Counted from the stretch's first letter, positions 1 to 7,966 are shown. The stretch: 24,574 nucleotides of DNA from JAAXKN01 sp050259615 (GCA_050259615.1 JBLNAZ010000117.1:1-24574); one strand, 5' to 3'. Notes: a model not told the origin generated them from the sequence alone. Numbers and translations are program-made.

Positions 1-1
1 G

Positions 2-484
2 CCCGTAAAGGAAGTAACATTTGTTGTAAAACAGGAACTGCTGAAGTATCCATTTTTTAGAGATATTCTTGGAGCAAGAACTCCTATTGTTGTCGGGCGC
101 AGCAATCCGCGTGAAGACCTTGTGCATGTTATGGATGAAGGATTAAAGTATATTAAAAACGGGCGTTCAATTATTATTTTCCCGCAGAGAACCAGAAGCA
201 GTAAATTTAATGCAGAACAGTTTAACACGCTTGGAGTAAAGCTGGCAAAAAAAGCTGACTGCTACGTTGTACCTACGGCACTTGTTACTGATGCCTGGGG
301 TAACGGGAAAATAATAAAGGATTTCGGAAAGATCGACCCGTCAAAAAAAGTATATATAAGCTTTGGAAAACCGTTCAAGGTTGAATCCACAGGCGCAAAG
401 GAACACCTCGTAGTGCTCGATTTCATAAAAGAAAAGCTTCTGGAGTGGGGCAGGGAAGACTGCATTGAAAAGCAATTGCCCTAA
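2..484 (+). CDS. Lysophospholipid acyltransferase, PlsC-like (3' part; 5' end outside window)
   Basis: The reading frame is open from base 2 and ends at TAA 482-484, so this is the C-terminal 160 residues of a gene that begins upstream of the window. The order of motifs fits the PlsC/LPLAT family, which transfers an acyl chain to 1-acyl-glycerol-3-phosphate or a related lysolipid at the inner face of the cytoplasmic membrane. Visible are the segment before motif II (LGARTPIVVGRS), the glycerol-phosphate-binding block III as FPQRTRS, where many members have FPEGTRS, and block IV around VVPTAL. The catalytic HX4D motif would lie before the window and cannot be checked. An internal ATG at 122 exists, but homology-like sequence continues in frame before it, so it is not the start. 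The next gene begins 79 bp downstream. The family call is fairly secure; the exact substrate is not. Confidence 0.75.
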   Translation, partial: PVKEVTFVVKQELLKYPFFRDILGARTPIVVGRSNPREDLVHVMDEGLKYIKNGRSIIIFPQRTRSSKFNAEQFNTLGVKLAKKADCYVVPTALVTDAWGNGKIIKDFGKIDPSKKVYISFGKPFKVESTGAKEHLVVLDFIKEKLLEWGREDCIEKQLP

Positions 485-563
485 AAAAAGTAATTATTGC
501 AAAGAGGAGTCTTATTATTTATTTTAGCCGCAGATTTACTATTATTATTTCACAGGGGAAAAC

Positions 564-1505
564 ATGGACTTAATAAAACCTGGCAAGCTTAAAAAAGGGG
601 ATCTGATTGGAATTATATCCCCGGCTTCAACTCCGGATGATCTGACCAGGATTGACAAGGGTGTAAAATATCTTGAAAAGTTGGGTTACTGCGTCGAAGT
701 CGGCCGTAACGTAGGCCAGAATCACGGCTATCTTGCCGGTAAAGACGAAGCAAGACTTGCAGACCTTCACTATATGTTCCAGAAAAAAGAAGTCAAAGCT
801 ATTTTTTGCGTCAGGGGAGGCTACGGAACTCCACGCCTCCTTGACGGCATAGATTACAGCCTCATCAAAAAAAATCCTAAAATATTTGTCGGCTACAGCG
901 ATATAACAGCCCTGCAGATGGCATTCTTAAAAAAAACCGGACTCGTTACCTTTGCCGGCCCTATGCTGGCTGTTGATTTCTGGAACGAGGTAAGCCCCTT
1001 TACAGAAGAAATGTTCTGGGCTATGGTAACCTCCAGAAAAAAGTTCGGAAAAGTGCAGAATCCAAACAATGAAAAGATCCACATTCTAAGAACCGGCAAC
1101 GCGGAGAACCAGCTCATAGGCGGAAATCTTTCCCTTATTGCTTCTTTAATTGGAACTGGTTATCTTCCTTCATTCAAGGACAAAATCCTGATGGTTGAGG
1201 AAATTGGTGAACCTCCATACCGCATCGATAGAATGTTCAGTCAGCTTAAGCTTGCCGGAGTTTTCAGCCAGATCAGCGGTATAATTTTAGGAAGGTTTGT
1301 CGACTGTTATGAATCCGACCAGTTCAAAAAAACTCTTACTCTCAATGAAGTAATTAACGATTACCTGGGAAATCTTGAAATGCCGGTAGTATATAACTTT
1401 AAGCACGGGCACATAAAAGACAATATAACAATGGCTTTCGGGTTGAATTACAGAATTAATACTTCAAAATGCACTGTCGAACTGACTGAAAATGCGGTGG
1501 AATAG
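564..1505 (+). CDS. LD-carboxypeptidase, peptidase family S66 (LdcA/MccF-like)
   Basis: 313 residues, the usual length for family S66. These serine peptidases cut the L,D-bond of tetrapeptides during murein recycling; MccF-type relatives cleave microcin C-like acyl-adenylates. The N-terminal domain has the typical opening GDLIGIISPAS and the block VRGGYGTPRLL (about 84-93). The nucleophile is Ser112 in GYSDITAL. The C-terminal domain shows VEEIGEPPYRIDRM with the candidate catalytic Glu at 212-213, and a final KHGH segment with the candidate catalytic His at 281-283. No signal peptide is seen, so the protein is probably cytoplasmic, as for LdcA. The start ATG at 564 has an AGGGG ribosome site 6-7 bases upstream. 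It follows the PlsC-like gene in the same direction. The family is confident; whether the substrate is murein tetrapeptide or another peptide conjugate cannot be told. Confidence 0.88.
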   Translation: MDLIKPGKLKKGDLIGIISPASTPDDLTRIDKGVKYLEKLGYCVEVGRNVGQNHGYLAGKDEARLADLHYMFQKKEVKAIFCVRGGYGTPRLLDGIDYSLIKKNPKIFVGYSDITALQMAFLKKTGLVTFAGPMLAVDFWNEVSPFTEEMFWAMVTSRKKFGKVQNPNNEKIHILRTGNAENQLIGGNLSLIASLIGTGYLPSFKDKILMVEEIGEPPYRIDRMFSQLKLAGVFSQISGIILGRFVDCYESDQFKKTLTLNEVINDYLGNLEMPVVYNFKHGHIKDNITMAFGLNYRINTSKCTVELTENAVE

Positions 1506-1590
1506 GTCATTTTTTCTTAAGATTACCAAAAAAAAGTATTGGACATAAAAAAACTTCTTTGTACTTTATAACACCTTTAATATCATAAAT

Positions 1591-1596
1591 AGGAGG
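1591..1596 (+). promoter_or_regulatory. Ribosome binding site fixing a TTG start
   Basis: A consensus AGGAGG lies six bases before TTG at 1602. The TTG opens a textbook signal peptide (MKKVTLLLF...), and no ATG is suitably placed, so this site decides the unusual start codon. Confidence 0.8.
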
Positions 1597-1601
1597 TTGG
1601 T

Positions 1602-3830
1602 TTGAAAAAAGTTACACTTTTGTTATTCACTTTATTGGTTGTATCGGCTTTATACAGCAATATCAGCGCTCAAATCCTTTTGGATGAGAACTTTGATTAT
1701 CCGGCCGGTGCTCAGATTGACACAGCTGGCTGGAATGGCCACAGCGGTAATACTGGTACTGCCACTCTGTTAAAAGTCGCTAGCGGCAATTTAACCTATG
1801 CAAATTATCCTTTAATTGACAAGGGTAATATGCTCCTTATTGAGGGCGGAAGCGGTTCAAGAGAGGATGTAAATCACTTATTTGAAAAGCAGTCAACCGG
1901 CTCAATTTATACCTCATTCCTGGTAAAAGTTGAATCTGCCAATACAACAGGGGACTATTTCTTCCATTACAGATACCCCAGCGCTAAGTCTACTGACCCC
2001 GCTATCTTTTTAGCCAGGTTATATGTAAAGGATAACGGAGCTGGCGGCTTTTTCTTCGGTTTGACAAAGTCAGGAACAGCTGTTCAGTATTCAACCACAG
2101 CATTACAGTATAATACTACATATCTTGTGGTTGTAAAATACGAATATGTTGGCCAGGGTGCAGGTAAGGATGACAAGGTAAGCCTTTATGTCAATCCTGA
2201 CCTTGCAGCAGTTGAACCTTCAACTGCACAGCTGACAGATATTGAAACTGGTACAAGCAATACTGATTCTCCACTTGATGAAGTTGCTTTACGTCAGGGC
2301 GGCACTGCTTATAAGGTTGACGTTGATGGTATGAGAGTTGCAAAAAGCTGGGATGAACTCAAAGGCGCTATTGTTGCTCCTGTTGTGTTCCAGGCTAACA
2401 TGAAAGTTCAGATACTTGAGAAGAAATTCACTGTTGGTACTGATAAAGTAGTTCTCCGCGGCGATTTCCAGTCTGTTGCCGGCGATGCAGGCGGTAACTG
2501 GCAGGGAACAAAATTCGAACTTAAGGATCCTGACCAGGATAGCATCTATACACTTACTATAGATTTCCCTGTTGAAAAAGTCGATACTAATTATCAATAC
2601 AAATTAGTACTGGCTCCCGACTCTTGGGAATCTGCCGATAACAGACCTTTTGCCCCGAAACTTCCGGTGAAAATCCTTGCTCCGGTTTATATGAACAACG
2701 ACACTGTAGCTAATATCCCTTCACCATATATAGGCAAGACTTACCACTTCACCTTTATTGCTGATATCAGCGGCATCTTAGGAAGCGGTGATGGCTCTTT
2801 TGATCCTTCAAGAGACTCTCTGCTCGTTATGGGTCTTGACTGGGAAGGCGGTACAAACGTTCAGGGTCCAAGAAAGATGGAACAGGGTCTTCAGACCGGC
2901 GTTTATGAAACAACTCTCAGCGTTAAGGCTACCGGAGATTCAACTAAGTGGAAATTCCATGCTTATCCTGAAAACCATTTCTCTAACACAGGATGGGAAT
3001 CTGGAAATGACAACTGGTACGTATATGGACAGGATACTGTTATAACACTTGGTCCTCGTGTACCGAGAATTACTCCTTCTGCTCCTGCTCTTACGTCACC
3101 TGTTCAGGTACTCTTCCAGGTAGATATGAACAACGCAAAAAATGCTTATGACAATTCGGCAATTCCATTGGCTGATATTAACTTTGTTGGCGTTAAGGGT
3201 TCAGATTCTACAATCGGTGCATGGGCTGGAACCTGGGTTGTTGCAGATACTGCTTCTACACCTAAAACTATTATCGTTTTTAATGATAAGGGCGTAAACG
3301 GCGATAAAGTTGCCGGCGACGGCATCTGGTCGAAACTTATTACCTTCCCCGTTGGTACTCCTGGCGGTAGCATTGAATATAAGTACGCATGCTGGTACAA
3401 GGATGCTGACAAGCACACTACCAATACAGCTGTTCTCGACAATGAAGCAGGCTTCGGACAGAACCATTCATTTAAACTGCTTAATTCTACAACTGTCATC
3501 AACGTCAAGAATATCTTTGGCAACATGACAACAGATGTTAAACAGGTTAATACAAACCAGGTTCCGACAGTTTATAATCTTGCTCAGAACTTCCCGAATC
3601 CGTTTAACCCTGCTACAACTATACGCTACAGCGTTCCTAAGGCCGGAATGGTTACACTCAGGATCTTCAACATGTTAGGTCAGGAAGTAGCTACTCTGGT
3701 TCAGGCTCAGCAGAATGCAGGAAGCTATGAAGTTAGTTTCGACGCTTCAAGACTTTCAAGCGGTATCTACCTCTATAATCTTACAAGCGGTTCTTTCTCT
3801 TCAACAAAGAAGATGATGCTCGTTAAGTAA
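1602..3830 (+). CDS. Secreted multidomain beta-sandwich protein with T9SS type A C-terminal sorting domain
   Basis: 742 residues from a TTG start supported by AGGAGG. Residues 1-24 are a Sec signal peptide (hydrophobic core LLLFTLLVV, likely cut after ISAQ). Residues about 25-250 resemble a LamG/concanavalin-like beta sandwich. Three similar E-set or starch-binding-like modules follow, two of them opening with VVFQANM (about 265) and VLFQVDM (about 505). They contain phrases such as GDFQ, DPDQDSIYTLTI and GDGIWSKLITF, which recall extracellular carbohydrate-binding modules. Residues from about 655 form the Por/T9SS tail, with LAQNFPNPFNPATTIRY and a final KKMMLVK, which directs passage through the type IX system and usually anchoring to the cell surface. 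No catalytic domain is recognised. It stands alone between the S66 peptidase and a strong terminator, so it is probably monocistronic. A structural or binding role at the surface is inference. Confidence 0.8.
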   Translation: MKKVTLLLFTLLVVSALYSNISAQILLDENFDYPAGAQIDTAGWNGHSGNTGTATLLKVASGNLTYANYPLIDKGNMLLIEGGSGSREDVNHLFEKQSTGSIYTSFLVKVESANTTGDYFFHYRYPSAKSTDPAIFLARLYVKDNGAGGFFFGLTKSGTAVQYSTTALQYNTTYLVVVKYEYVGQGAGKDDKVSLYVNPDLAAVEPSTAQLTDIETGTSNTDSPLDEVALRQGGTAYKVDVDGMRVAKSWDELKGAIVAPVVFQANMKVQILEKKFTVGTDKVVLRGDFQSVAGDAGGNWQGTKFELKDPDQDSIYTLTIDFPVEKVDTNYQYKLVLAPDSWESADNRPFAPKLPVKILAPVYMNNDTVANIPSPYIGKTYHFTFIADISGILGSGDGSFDPSRDSLLVMGLDWEGGTNVQGPRKMEQGLQTGVYETTLSVKATGDSTKWKFHAYPENHFSNTGWESGNDNWYVYGQDTVITLGPRVPRITPSAPALTSPVQVLFQVDMNNAKNAYDNSAIPLADINFVGVKGSDSTIGAWAGTWVVADTASTPKTIIVFNDKGVNGDKVAGDGIWSKLITFPVGTPGGSIEYKYACWYKDADKHTTNTAVLDNEAGFGQNHSFKLLNSTTVINVKNIFGNMTTDVKQVNTNQVPTVYNLAQNFPNPFNPATTIRYSVPKAGMVTLRIFNMLGQEVATLVQAQQNAGSYEVSFDASRLSSGIYLYNLTSGSFSSTKKMMLVK

Positions 3831-3853
3831 AATTAGTAAAGGTAAGTTATTAT

Positions 3854-3890
3854 AAAGCCCTGTTGAATTTTTCAGCAGGGCTTTTCTGTT
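3854..3890 (+). terminator. Rho-independent terminator after the T9SS protein gene
   Basis: A 14-bp stem (3854-3867 with 3871-3884, AAAGCCCTG.TGAA type, one G-U pair) closes on a three-base TTT loop. A T-rich tract (TTTTCTGTTTTT) follows. It lies 23 bases after the stop codon. Confidence 0.9.
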
Positions 3891-4150
3891 TTTGCCTTTC
3901 CAGCCCGTTACTGAGTCTATGGAATAACTATTCAGCTCTTCAACCCCGCCTAAATCCTGTTAATAAAAATACTTATCTGAATCCGGCTGCAGCTCCTTAA
4001 ATACTGCAATTAATGAAAAAAAAGGAATTTGTTTCTCTTTTTTAAGAATTAAACGGCGGAATCTTTCCTTTTTACACCATTTTATGAAAAATACGCGTGT
4101 GGTATGTTAATTGTTGTATAATTTATAATAATTAAAATTTGAGGTAATTA
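3891..4150. other. Intergenic region upstream of the small ORF/hydE pair
   Basis: About 260 bases between the terminator and the GTG-start small ORF. It becomes very AT-rich towards its end and includes TATAAT at 4117-4122, a possible promoter -10 element, but with no convincing -35 or -33 partner. I see no RNA gene, no repeat, and no ORF with a usable ribosome site. Confidence 0.4.
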
Positions 4151-4294
4151 GTGGAATTTATTAATGAGGAAACCGGACTTGCCGGTGAGATTTTCCTGGA
4201 AAATCAGATTGCCTCGCAATGCAAAACAAAACGCAATAAAATAAATAAAATGCTCGAAAGAGTAACTGATGACGAAAGGGACGTCTACTTTTAA
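4151..4294 (+). CDS. Small hypothetical protein (47 aa) immediately upstream of hydE
   Basis: An open frame from GTG 4151 to TAA 4292-4294 gives 47 residues beginning MEFINEETGLAGEIFLENQ and ending RDVYF. A GAGGT ribosome site lies 5-6 bases before the GTG. The product is charged and hydrophilic, with a single Cys (QIASQCKTKR), no membrane segment and no signal peptide. It looks mainly helical. The stop is only 7 bases before the hydE start, and hydE has no good ribosome site of its own at the right distance, so the two are probably one transcript with translational coupling. I do not recognise a family. It could be a real small accessory protein of the maturation pathway, or a leader ORF that sets hydE translation. 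Confidence 0.5.
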   Translation: MEFINEETGLAGEIFLENQIASQCKTKRNKINKMLERVTDDERDVYF

Positions 4295-4301
4295 GCATTA
4301 A

Positions 4302-5354
4302 ATGAAACTCGACCACATATTAAATAAAAAGGATTTATCGAAAGAGGAGATAATCTACCTTCTGGAACTTTCTGATTTCAGAAATACGCGCAGACTCTTC
4401 GACAAGGCCGATGAGGTCAGAAAAGCCTTCTGCGGTGATGAAGTTCACTTGAGGGGAATTATTGAATTTTCAAATTACTGTGAGCAGGACTGCCTCTACT
4501 GCGGCCTGAGACACAGCAATACTGAGATTGAAAGATACAGAATGACTGCCGATGAAATAATCGAAACAGCCAAACTGATCTCCAACCTGGGAATCGGTAC
4601 AATTGTTCTGCAGTCGGGTGAAGACGCAGCTTTCGACGTCGATAAAATCGCATATATAATTTATTTCATAAAGCAGAATTGCGATGTTGCCATAACTTTA
4701 AGCCTGGGTGAAAGGGATTTTGAGGAATATAAAACCTGGCGCTATGCCGGAGCAGACAGGTACCTGCTTAAGCATGAAACTGCAAACCCGGAGCTTTATT
4801 CCATCTATCACCAAAAACAGAAAGTCCAGGACAGGCTGACTCACCTGAATTTCCTTAAGTCGATCGGTTTCCAGATCGGAAGCGGCAACCTTATAGGACT
4901 TCCGGGGCAGTCTGTTGAAGACATAGCAGATGATCTGTTACTATGCAAAGATCTGGACGTTGATATGGCCTCCTTCAGCCCGTTTGTCCCGTCGCCCAAT
5001 ACTCCGTACAGAAATAAATCCGTCGGAAGTGTGGAACTTACGCTTAAAACTATAGCTGTAAGCCGTATTATCATGAAAAACACACACATACCGGCTACCA
5101 CGGCAATTGCAACAATAGATTCTCTGGGCCGTGAAAAGGCCTTGCGCGTGGGGGCAAATGTAATTATGCCTAACTTTACTCCGAAACCATACAGGGATAA
5201 ATACTGCATTTACCCCAACAAGAAATATATTGTGGAAGACCCTCTTAACAGCGCATCTTCGATACAGCACATTATCAGCTCCATGGGAAGGAAAGTTTCA
5301 ACTTCGCGCGGAGATTCCATGAAACAGACCTCAAACTTGTCTCAATTCATCTGA
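4302..5354 (+). CDS. hydE: [FeFe] hydrogenase H-cluster radical SAM maturase HydE
   Basis: 350 residues, normal for HydE. HydE is a cytoplasmic radical SAM enzyme that works with HydG and HydF to build the diiron subcluster of [FeFe] hydrogenase. The radical SAM cluster ligands are Cys60, Cys64 and Cys67 in the CX3CX2C motif NYCEQDCLYCGLR. Further family blocks are IVLQSGED (about 100-110), DRYLLKHETANPELY in the SAM- and substrate-facing region, GNLIGLPGQ and FSPFVPSPNTPY. These distinguish it from BioB and PylB, which share the fold. The C-terminal region carries a few scattered cysteines but no clear second cluster motif. It follows the 47-aa ORF by 7 bases. No hydG, hydF or hydrogenase structural gene lies in the window, so the rest of the pathway must be elsewhere. 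Identification is strong. Confidence 0.9.
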   Translation: MKLDHILNKKDLSKEEIIYLLELSDFRNTRRLFDKADEVRKAFCGDEVHLRGIIEFSNYCEQDCLYCGLRHSNTEIERYRMTADEIIETAKLISNLGIGTIVLQSGEDAAFDVDKIAYIIYFIKQNCDVAITLSLGERDFEEYKTWRYAGADRYLLKHETANPELYSIYHQKQKVQDRLTHLNFLKSIGFQIGSGNLIGLPGQSVEDIADDLLLCKDLDVDMASFSPFVPSPNTPYRNKSVGSVELTLKTIAVSRIIMKNTHIPATTAIATIDSLGREKALRVGANVIMPNFTPKPYRDKYCIYPNKKYIVEDPLNSASSIQHIISSMGRKVSTSRGDSMKQTSNLSQFI

Positions 5355-5419
5355 TTTATTATTATATTTATATCCGGTCTTTTTTTACATTTAATCATTT
5401 ACAACTAATCGGGAATAAA

Positions 5420-5935
5420 ATGAATAGATACTTCGTATTGTTTTGTTCTGTTATAATATCGGGAATATTATTAACCGGATGCTCAAAGAAAAGTGAACAG
5501 GAACTCTTTAATGCCGGTCAGAAAAATGTTCAGGATGGAAAGTATACTGAAGCAATAGATTCTTATGAAACACTTGTTAAGGATTATCCTGAAAGTCCAA
5601 GGGCCCCAAAAGTTTTATTCGAAATCGGGAAACTTTATCAGGGCAAAGCTGTTAAAAATATATCGGAAACAGAATCAATTAAGAAAGCGGTTGAATTCTA
5701 TAACAGGATCTTTAAAGAATATCCCAAAAGTGCCGAAGCTCCAAGTGCTCTTTTTATGACGGGCTTTTTACAGGCAAATGAGCTGCGCGACTATAATGCT
5801 GCCACAGCTTCCCTGAAACAGTTCCTGGCCAGCTATCCCAATCATGAAATGGCGTCTTCAGCTCAGGCAGAATTAGACAATATGGGACTTACTCCGGATG
5901 AAATCTTAAAAAAGAATCTTGAGGCAAATAAATAG
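5420..5935 (+). CDS. TPR lipoprotein, BamD/YbgF-like
   Basis: 171 residues with a lipoprotein signal peptide: hydrophobic core FVLFCSVIISGILL, then lipobox LTGC with lipidated Cys21. The mature part is built of tetratricopeptide-like helices. It includes FNAGQKNVQDGKYTEAIDSY and repeats ending in YPESPRAPKVLFEIG, YPKSAEAPSALFMTG and YPNHEMASSAQAE, the pattern of BamD and CpoB/YbgF. BamD proteins are usually nearer 240-280 residues, so this may be a shorter periplasmic scaffold rather than the true BAM subunit. It is translated from ATG 5420. Its stop overlaps the GTG start of the DUF58 gene by one base (TAGTG), so the two are translationally coupled. An envelope assembly or protein-interaction role is inferred from the family. 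Confidence 0.75.
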   Translation: MNRYFVLFCSVIISGILLTGCSKKSEQELFNAGQKNVQDGKYTEAIDSYETLVKDYPESPRAPKVLFEIGKLYQGKAVKNISETESIKKAVEFYNRIFKEYPKSAEAPSALFMTGFLQANELRDYNAATASLKQFLASYPNHEMASSAQAELDNMGLTPDEILKKNLEANK

Positions 5936-6843
5936 TGGCTGAATCTTATCAGGATTACAGAAAATTCCTGAACCCGTCTGTTGTATCCAAGCTGAATTCA
6001 CTGGAACTTAAAGCGCGCCTTGTCGTGGAGGGCTTCATGGTCGGCCTGCACAGAAGCCCTTACCATGGTTTCAGCGTGGAGTTCAGTGAGCACAGACCCT
6101 ATATGCAGGGAGACAGCCTGAGGAGCGTCGACTGGAAAGCATACGGAAAAACTGAGAAGTACTACATTAAACAGTTTGAGGAAGAAACCAACCTGGTAAG
6201 CCACGTTATTTTAGACGTTAGCCGCTCAATGGACTTTGCATACGGAAATAATATAAAGAAGCTTGAATACGGCTCTATTCTTGCCGCCAGCCTTATGTAT
6301 CTGATGGTACGCCAGCAGGACGCTGCAGGCCTGGCACTTTATTCAGACAAAATTGAGACCTTTATGGCCCCCAAATCCAGCAGGATCTATCTTACTGAAC
6401 TCCTTAAGGCCCTGGCTGCAGCAAAACCCTCCAGCCGGACTAAAACTGCCAATTGTCTTAATTTTGTGGCTGAAAAAGTAAAAAGAAGAGGGCTTGTTAT
6501 CATCATATCCGACTTTTTTGACGATGTTAATTCCGTCCTTACTGCCTTAAAGCACTTCAGGTATAAAAAAAATGAGGTTGTCGTCTTTCAGATCCTTGAT
6601 CCGATGGAAATGAGCTTCGCATTCGGCCGTGACGCCGTTTTTAAGGATATGGAAACCCAGGAGGAACTGATCACACAGCCTTTCCAGATTCAAAAGGCCT
6701 ACCAGAAGTCAATGGCCGACTATTTGGAAAAAATTAAGGAAGAATGCCTGAACTCTGGAATTGAATATAACCTGCTCGATACGTCCATCCCATTCGATAA
6801 AGCCCTGTTCAGCTACTTTAAGAAAAGAGCCAGACTGCTTTAA
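5935..6843 (+). CDS. DUF58 family protein (von Willebrand A-like fold)
   Basis: 302 residues from a GTG start that overlaps the preceding stop by one base. The DUF58 signature is clear at about 44-85 (YHGFSVEFSEHRPYMQGD, then RSVDWKAYGKT). It is followed by a VWA-like core with a metal-ion-dependent adhesion motif, Asp94-Val-Ser96-Arg-Ser98 (DVSRS), and a later strand VIIISDFFDD. DUF58 proteins usually act with a MoxR-type AAA ATPase as a chaperone-like or envelope-stress module, often beside BatA/BatB genes. None of those is next to this gene in the window. No signal peptide or membrane segment is seen, so it should be cytoplasmic. The partner here is the upstream TPR lipoprotein. The family call is strong; the cellular role is unknown. 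Confidence 0.85.
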   Translation: MAESYQDYRKFLNPSVVSKLNSLELKARLVVEGFMVGLHRSPYHGFSVEFSEHRPYMQGDSLRSVDWKAYGKTEKYYIKQFEEETNLVSHVILDVSRSMDFAYGNNIKKLEYGSILAASLMYLMVRQQDAAGLALYSDKIETFMAPKSSRIYLTELLKALAAAKPSSRTKTANCLNFVAEKVKRRGLVIIISDFFDDVNSVLTALKHFRYKKNEVVVFQILDPMEMSFAFGRDAVFKDMETQEELITQPFQIQKAYQKSMADYLEKIKEECLNSGIEYNLLDTSIPFDKALFSYFKKRARLL

Positions 6844-6870
6844 TTTATTGCCGGTTGGCTCACGGACAGG

Positions 6871-7947
6871 CTAATCCCCGGTTACAAATGGGTATTCCGG
6901 ACTTGTATATTTATCAAATGCATATCTTTTCAGCAAAGGATCATAAAGCATCCGGCTGTAGAAAAGCACGTGCGCTCCGAAAAGCATAGATTTTGCCTTA
7001 TAACCCAGCAGCCTCAGGTACGCCGCTGCAGAAGCGCTGTACTGCCCGTTATAACAGTAAATTGCTATTTCTCTGTTCGTGGGCAGTGTCTGCAGATAAT
7101 TGCTGCTTTTCAGCGATGAATATGGAGCATAGGAAATCGCCCCCTGGGGATGCCCTAATCCGCTGTAAGGATTAAAAATGCCCACCGCCTCATAAAGGGC
7201 ATCTGAACCATAACATATTAAGTAATAATCTCTCCTGGCATACTCCCCGAACAGATCGTCTTCAGTAACCGCCGGTCCTGAAACTGAATCACTTTCAAAG
7301 GTGAGATTTTCATTGAATCCTCCCAAAAGCATCTCAGAGACTCTTTCTTCAACTTTATCTTTTATGTTCCCTGACTTTGTCTTAAATTCAACCTTTGGCA
7401 GCGGGGTCTTGGAATTTCTGTGGCTTCCTTCATTCGTATAGTTGTTCATCTCCGGAGAATTTCTTGTATGCTCATTCCAGACATCCGAAAAAGCGGTATT
7501 CCAGGCACCCATGCCGAAATTAAGGGAATATACGTTATTATATCCCGCTAATCTTAAAAGCGTCGCATAATAAGAAGAAGCCTGCCCCGACTGGCTTACA
7601 AGCACTACTTTTGAATACTTTTCTGTTCCATTCTGCTTAAAATAGCTGATGAGGTCCTTTGACTCCAGATTAACAGCCCCTTTAATGTGGCCTGAGCGGA
7701 ACAGGTCCCGGCTCCTTGTATCTAAAATAAGATAACTATCGGTATTGCTGTTTACTTCTCCGGCCCCTAAAAGCGGAGGTGCATCCATGGAATTGATAAA
7801 ATCTCCCTGCGATTCGAAATAGACTAGCATCTCAGCCGTATTTTCCAGTGAACCGTGAAATTCCGGAATGACATTATTTTCCAGGCACCCCGGCAGAAAC
7901 ACCATTAGAAACGCGAGATAAAGATATGTAAGCGCTTTGTTTTTCAT
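6871..7947 (-). CDS. Double-rhodanese lipoprotein, N-terminal domain without catalytic Cys
   Basis: 358 residues. A lipoprotein signal peptide ends in lipobox LPGC with Cys21. The first rhodanese-like domain spans about 65-155, with LDTRSRDLFRSGHIKGAVNL and a loop VSQSGQAS in which the catalytic Cys position is Ser118, so it should not carry sulfur. A linker (about 160-235) leads to a second domain (about 238-330) with HPQGAISYAPYSSL and the loop CYNGQYSASAA, where Cys298 is in the right place. Rhodaneses move sulfane sulfur between thiols or cyanide; a lipid-anchored periplasmic version could relay sulfur or act as a redox or binding domain. It is the last gene of a minus-strand operon, 19 bases after the DUF4249-like gene, and converges on the DUF58 gene 27 bases away. 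The family is clear; the activity is inference. Confidence 0.8.
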   Translation of the reverse strand: MKNKALTYLYLAFLMVFLPGCLENNVIPEFHGSLENTAEMLVYFESQGDFINSMDAPPLLGAGEVNSNTDSYLILDTRSRDLFRSGHIKGAVNLESKDLISYFKQNGTEKYSKVVLVSQSGQASSYYATLLRLAGYNNVYSLNFGMGAWNTAFSDVWNEHTRNSPEMNNYTNEGSHRNSKTPLPKVEFKTKSGNIKDKVEERVSEMLLGGFNENLTFESDSVSGPAVTEDDLFGEYARRDYYLICYGSDALYEAVGIFNPYSGLGHPQGAISYAPYSSLKSSNYLQTLPTNREIAIYCYNGQYSASAAAYLRLLGYKAKSMLFGAHVLFYSRMLYDPLLKRYAFDKYTSPEYPFVTGD

Positions 7948-7966
7948 TATTTATGCCTGAAACAGA

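Noticed and set aside
3146..3526. Minus-strand open frame of 126 codons inside the T9SS protein gene
   Set aside because: No ribosome site, no recognisable domain, fully within a well-supported gene on the other strand.
4010..4075. A-rich and T-rich stretches before the small ORF, considered as a hairpin or small RNA
   Set aside because: The AAAAAGGAA and TTCCTTTTT arms are about 35 bases apart with no compact structure, promoter or terminator for an RNA gene.
4302..5354. Biotin synthase or ThiH as the identity of the radical SAM gene
   Set aside because: The RYLLKHETANPELY and FSPFVPSPNTPY blocks are those of HydE, and the BioB-specific N-terminal and cluster residues are absent.
6844..6870. 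Possible shared bidirectional terminator between the convergent DUF58 and rhodanese genes
   Set aside because: CCGG occurs on both sides, but no stem longer than about four pairs forms, and neither flank has a T-run.
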